A stretch of DNA of 11,219 nucleotides, from assembly GCA_002420145.1 (NCBI GenBank), contig DIHL01000058.1:1-11219 (forward strand), read 5' to 3'. Positions within the stretch are counted from its first letter, which is position 1; every line of letters starts with the position of its first letter. Both the position numbers and the translations under genes were made by a program. Source of the stretch: Bacteroidetes bacterium UBA5697. GTDB taxonomy: Bacteria > Bacteroidota > Bacteroidia > B-17B0 > Aurantibacillaceae. Below the pieces are notes generated by a model. It worked only from the letters and a program-made list of their open reading frames with translations. It was not told the DNA's origin and ran no database searches. Below, in pieces: positions 9,801 through 11,219 of the stretch.

Positions 9801-10092
9801 CAGAGACATGAGCTATGTACATATGAAAGATATGAGAGCTTCTGGTTTTGAACCAACAAATGTATTTAGCGGTTATAAATACCAAGATGGATTAGGATAT
9901 TACGAAAGTACCAGAGATGCGGCTACTAATTTCTTCTTCTCCTATTTAAATAAAGGAACCTATGTATTTGAATATCCATTAGTAGTCAATCATTATGGTG
10001 ATTTTAGTAATGGTATCACAACCATACAATGTATGTATGCTCCTGAATTTACCAGCCATAGTGAAGGCATTAGGGTAAAAGTGAGTAAATAG
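3862..10092 (+). CDS. Alpha-2-macroglobulin-like protein (MG2 family) with intact thioester motif
   Basis: Macroglobulins trap proteases: cleavage of an exposed bait segment triggers collapse and, where a Cys-Gln thioester exists, covalent capture. The 2076-residue protein has a hydrophobic segment at about 6-24 (signal peptide or membrane anchor, no lipobox cysteine), then a probably helical region of about 40-390. Macroglobulin beta domains follow, including the MG2 signature (about 612-710: FIYTDRAIYRPGQTVYFK). Residues about 1205-1290 are a low-complexity bait-like segment. An A2M core domain (about 1291-1470: NETAFFFPQL, WKVMGLAHTKD) is followed by the helical thioester domain (about 1505-1855) with PYECAEQ, then a C-terminal domain ending near MYAPEFTSHS. 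It is longer than the roughly 1650-residue E. coli homologue because of the extended N-terminal region, a size common in this phylum. The ATG at 3862 directly precedes the Lys-Lys plus hydrophobic signal. It is probably cotranscribed with the DUF218 gene and ends at a strong terminator. The family call is firm; the in vivo target is inferred. Confidence 0.95.
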   Translation: MTAKKLITVALMFIATAIISIGFFSNTFTKTSYTEISFNKGDNYDKLWKRVDSCENKGLTESALKLVNAIYTKAKTENNAPQFVKAVLHRMKFESYKEEYSLEKSIFKLRDEVNEAKYPIKPVLQSILADAYWQYFQNNRWKFYNRTTTVNFNNNNIETWDLKAITDAVIKNYKASLEKSDSLKRTKIDLYDAVINKGTYECRQWRPTLYDFLAHRSLNFFMHSEADITRPANRFTINNDDYLKPYLDFLNLEINNPSDSLETKYYALKLIQELTRFHKNDENPAALIDIELKRLDYIHTNSQNTKKDTLYFNSLKAIQSKFPKNERVTEIDSRIANWYLRKAGQYKPLESDTYKWYKKTAKEVCESAIEKFPNSYGALECKNILNTIQSKVFNLTIEEVNEPNKPFRALVSSQNINKIYFKIVKTNSQELRELFRKKYGKELFEKFKTFPEVISFSQDIIDDGDYQTHNTEIKLPELPSGYYVILNSLTEDFKYINNISAYSTCIVSNIASIERRRENGSYDFYALNRQSGEPLKNISAQVWYEHYDYKSRDYVIKKGSTFKTDEKGFLNVSYSILEDKQFFIEFINENDHYFNNNSYYTYRPYNNTKTQVRSFIYTDRAIYRPGQTVYFKSIVLESTNGENHQLKTNFPLNVTLYDVNYQKVNSLELTTNEFGTISGSFIAPQNGLNGQMHITDGYGNVYISVEDYKRPKFETDFNPVKGSYKLNDEVTVTGFAKAYAGNVIDGANVKYRVVRTVNYPYWYWWYRPYYSNSAETEITSGEIPTNDTGAYIIKFKALPDESVSKTSYATYNYEITADVTDINGETHSTQTYVKVGYQALQLNISSDDIIEVNNSKPIRITTNNLNGVVEPTKGHYTIYKLKQPEKVFRNRLWSQPDRHSLNKEEYYKNFPNDLYADESNKYKWEKGTKLLDKSFDTGTKTEYDLSEELKSLAPGVYVIEAICKDKFGEEIKAFEYITLFNKNNNEVPEQVADWFYYPKTKAEPGEKVSYILASAYSNVNYLFEQEQQGKPVVSKVMAASMKTNELLIEEIHRGNLVFHTSFIKNNRFYQHSSVVIVPYTNKELDIQFETFRNKLLPGQAEEWKLILKDKKGEQAAAEMVASMYDASLDAFKANNWYFNIYQSYYAKLYWSSSIARMANSTEFNEMQAKYHILPSRYYDDLNYFGLGFNNNYYYRNTRGYDSEGDGNYPMESAGATLDEVSVNQTKSASPKMMANREESEKKAEDKDVTTVTGTSGLAENKNTVGGLKGGEGKAKEQDNRGDLSNIKARSNFNETAFFFPQLQTNEKGEIIIKFTVPESLTKWKVMGLAHTKDLKIGRFEKEVITQKELMVQPNAPRFFREGDQITFISKVSNLSENDITGNAELKLYDALTDKEISASMMEALHGNFPTIGYRDFSVKKGLSTSIEWNLHIPEGYSAIKYKVVAKAGNFTDGEENAVPVLTNRMLVTESMPMPIRSNQTKEFNFTKFINQNNNSSTLKNHSYTLEFTANPAWYAVQALPYLMEYPYECAEQTFARYYANSLATYVVNSKPKIKAIFDSWKSLSPDAFLSNLEKNQELKAVVLEETPWVLQAKSESENKKRVGLLFDLNKMSNEQFQAFKKLKKKQSSNGGFVWFDGGPDDWYITQHIITGFSHLDKLGVIKVRENREVWDMVYQAVKYCDDRMREDYEYMKRYAPKYKTENHLSYMAIQYLYMRSNLKDIELDKRNKEHFDYYKKQEQTYWLQNSRYMQGMIALNLHRYADTKTPKEILKSLKENSINNEEMGMYWKENYGYYWYEAPIEMQALMIEAFDEINNDTKSVDDLKTWLVKSKQTQHWGTTRATTDAVYALLLKGTDWLATEPNVEITVGDIKLDPKNDKSLNAEPGTGYFKKTWHGSDIKPASMGKVKVEKKDVGVSYGAMYWQYFEQLDKITPHETPLKLKKQLFLQKNTASGPVIEPITSATKLKLGDKIKVRIELRVDRDMSYVHMKDMRASGFEPTNVFSGYKYQDGLGYYESTRDAATNFFFSYLNKGTYVFEYPLVVNHYGDFSNGITTIQCMYAPEFTSHSEGIRVKVSK
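7474..7731 (+). other. Bait-like low-complexity segment of the macroglobulin (residues about 1205-1290)
   Basis: Between the last macroglobulin beta domain and the A2M core lie about 86 residues rich in Lys, Glu, Gly, Ser, Thr and Asn, with no hydrophobic periodicity. The many Lys/Arg residues (for example NREESEKKAEDKD at 1235-1247 and KGGEGKAKEQDNR at 1268-1280) would be accessible to trypsin-like proteases. In characterised macroglobulins the bait region sits immediately before this core domain, so position and composition agree. The segment also carries LDEVSV (1217-1222), discussed under findings. Boundaries are approximate. Confidence 0.65.
8446..8457 (+). other. Thioester motif CAEQ of the macroglobulin (Cys1529-Gln1532)
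   Basis: The codons encode Cys-Ala-Glu-Gln within YPYECAEQTFARYY. This matches the CxEQ thioester consensus (GCGEQ in vertebrate C3/A2M, CLEQ in the E. coli homologue), so Cys1529 and Gln1532 should form the internal thioester. Many bacterial homologues of the second type lack it, so its retention predicts covalent trapping. The protein would need to be exported for the bond to form and act. Confidence 0.88.
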
Positions 10093-10099
10093 TGAATTA

Positions 10100-10135
10100 A
10101 AAAAAGGCTTTTTAGATACCTAAAAAGCCTTTTTT
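10100..10135. terminator. Rho-independent terminator after the macroglobulin gene
   Basis: Perfect 16-bp arms at 10100-10115 and 10120-10135 enclose a 4-nt ATAC loop. A GGC/GCC core is flanked by A and T tracts, so the hairpin could work on both strands. It starts 7 nt after the macroglobulin stop TAG (10090-10092) and separates this unit from the lipoprotein gene. Confidence 0.93.
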
Positions 10136-10148
10136 AATAGCTTTAATG

Positions 10149-10156
10149 TATATTTG
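10149..10156 (+). promoter_or_regulatory. Probable -7 promoter element for the lipoprotein gene
   Basis: TATATTTG is an exact match to the Bacteroidota housekeeping -7 consensus TAnnTTTG. It lies between the upstream terminator and the next start, which would give a leader of roughly 15 nt. There is no clear -33 TTG: the expected position falls in the T-rich right arm of the terminator (about 10130-10135). Its placement right after a terminator and before a gene supports it. Confidence 0.5.
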
Positions 10157-10177
10157 TTACTTAAGCTATTGTTTTAC

Positions 10178-11219
10178 ATGTTTCGTCACTTTCTGTATAT
10201 AAAATACATCACTATTCTTTTTGTAATACTGTTTAGTAGTTGTAAAAACAATGGATTACAGGTAAATGATTTTGAACCTTTTATAAATTACTCAGCTAAT
10301 AAAAATGATACTTTATATCATTTAGAAACTGACTTATCAGATGCCGTGTTAAATGGTATTGAAATACCCACTAAAAAACACACTAACAATGGTTATTTTA
10401 CTTTCAAATTTAAAGTAGAAAATACCTCTTCAGAAATCAAAAAATACTATTACAAAATTTACTATCAAAACCAAGAGTATAAATTTATTGATACTTTAAA
10501 TTTTTCGGATGAAAACTTTTATGGTAGTTGGACTAACGGACTTTACACCTTTAAACCTACTCGCTTTTTATTTCCAGGTGAAGAAATTATTGTAACCGAC
10601 AGTTTTCAAATTGTTGGAAATCCTCGTAACGAGAAAAAATATTTTGGAGCTTCTGCTGACAAGTATCTTAATTTAGATGAAGCAATCAGAAATAAAATGA
10701 ATTATATCCAAACTGTTCCCGACTGGATGGTTAAGATTAAAGAGAAAGCAAAAAAAGAAGGTTGTAGCATTGAAGAACAAATTTATTTAAATGCCATTTG
10801 GGCTATTAATTACGAAAAGAATAACGACAAAACAGAAAACAATCGTTGGAAAAGAAACCCACGAATGGGGAATTACGAATTTATGTTGGTAGTTACTTCT
10901 CCAGAAGATATTGGCAAAATACCAATGGGAATAAGAGATTTACAACTAACTAATAATGAAGGCAAATTTTTAAACCCATTTGGCTACTTCTTAATGAAAG
11001 AAGGTAAAGATTTAAAAAACACAACGGTATTAGTTTCTCCAAAAAAACTAAACGTGTCCACAAAAATGGATTTAGCTTCTGGTATTTATATCGACAAACT
11101 AAGTATTAATAAATCTAATTTCACCACTGATAGTTTTTTAAATAATTGTAATAGTTCTTCAGAACTTTATCATAAGGCAAATTTTCAGCAATATTTTCAT
11201 AATATAGATAAAGACTATA
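10178..11219 (+). CDS. Unidentified lipoprotein, 3' end outside window
   Basis: A frame open from ATG 10178 to the window edge gives 347 residues without a stop. The N-terminus is a lipoprotein signal: basic start (MFRH), hydrophobic core (about 8-19) and lipobox FSSC with Cys22 as the lipidated residue, followed by Lys and two Asn. It should be anchored in the outer membrane or another envelope membrane. Residues about 72-145 alternate aromatic and polar residues (YFTFKFKV, KYYYKIYY) like a beta-sandwich. Residues 160-225 are more helical and charged, and 230-255 are again strand-like (GNYEFMLVVT, IPMGIRDLQL). I recognise no catalytic motif or named family. The start is supported by the signal peptide and the -7 match upstream. 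The strong terminator before it suggests transcription separate from the macroglobulin gene, though an envelope location is shared. Confidence 0.85.
   Translation, partial: MFRHFLYIKYITILFVILFSSCKNNGLQVNDFEPFINYSANKNDTLYHLETDLSDAVLNGIEIPTKKHTNNGYFTFKFKVENTSSEIKKYYYKIYYQNQEYKFIDTLNFSDENFYGSWTNGLYTFKPTRFLFPGEEIIVTDSFQIVGNPRNEKKYFGASADKYLNLDEAIRNKMNYIQTVPDWMVKIKEKAKKEGCSIEEQIYLNAIWAINYEKNNDKTENNRWKRNPRMGNYEFMLVVTSPEDIGKIPMGIRDLQLTNNEGKFLNPFGYFLMKEGKDLKNTTVLVSPKKLNVSTKMDLASGIYIDKLSINKSNFTTDSFLNNCNSSSELYHKANFQQYFHNIDKDY

Noticed and set aside
6524..9809. Leftward open frames of 63-70 codons opposite the macroglobulin gene (6524-6715, 6579-6791, 9609-9809)
   Set aside because: They are antisense shadows inside a clearly coding gene; two overlap each other in different frames and none has a plausible start context.
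1..11219. CRISPR array, insertion sequence, tRNA or rRNA gene, toxin-antitoxin or phage module
   Set aside because: No spaced direct repeats, transposase or integrase motifs, tRNA-like cloverleaf or rRNA stretches were seen; the genes are housekeeping or envelope types with uniform low-GC composition.

Overview
The window looks like chromosomal DNA of a low-GC member of the Bacteroidota, most likely a flavobacterium. The reasons are the strongly AT-rich coding sequence, TAA-rich stops, starts without clear Shine-Dalgarno sequences, a ClpB and a very long alpha-2-macroglobulin-like protein that both read like flavobacterial versions, and one exact match to the Bacteroidota -7 promoter element TAnnTTTG. 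Genus or species cannot be read from this sequence.

Layout: (1) 1-213 is the 3' end of an unidentified rightward gene. It converges on clpB (complement 257-2854), and the two share a compact bidirectional terminator. (2) A 183-bp divergent intergenic region with small palindromes separates clpB from the rightward genes. (3) 3038-3805 encodes a two-TM DUF218 (YdcF/SanA/ElyC-like) envelope protein. After 56 bp comes a 2076-residue MG2/alpha-2-macroglobulin protein (3862-10092) with an intact CxEQ thioester motif and a low-complexity bait-like segment. The gap holds a perfect small hairpin and a 16-codon open frame whose stop overlaps the macroglobulin start as ATGA. (4) A strong hairpin terminator closes this unit. 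(5) A good -7 promoter match then precedes a lipoprotein gene (10178 onward) of unknown function, which runs off the right edge.

How the genes fit together: ClpB is a cytosolic disaggregase and probably unrelated to its neighbours. The DUF218 protein, the macroglobulin and the lipoprotein are all envelope proteins. The first two probably share a transcript; the lipoprotein appears to have its own promoter. Bacterial macroglobulins are thought to act as periplasmic protease traps and are often linked to the peptidoglycan synthase PbpC, and some DUF218 proteins affect peptidoglycan or envelope integrity, so an envelope-protection role is a reasonable inference. I see no mobile element, CRISPR array, RNA gene or clearly new defence system. 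The least-explained items are the small open frame and hairpin before the macroglobulin, the LDEV-type motif in its bait-like segment, and the unidentified lipoprotein.
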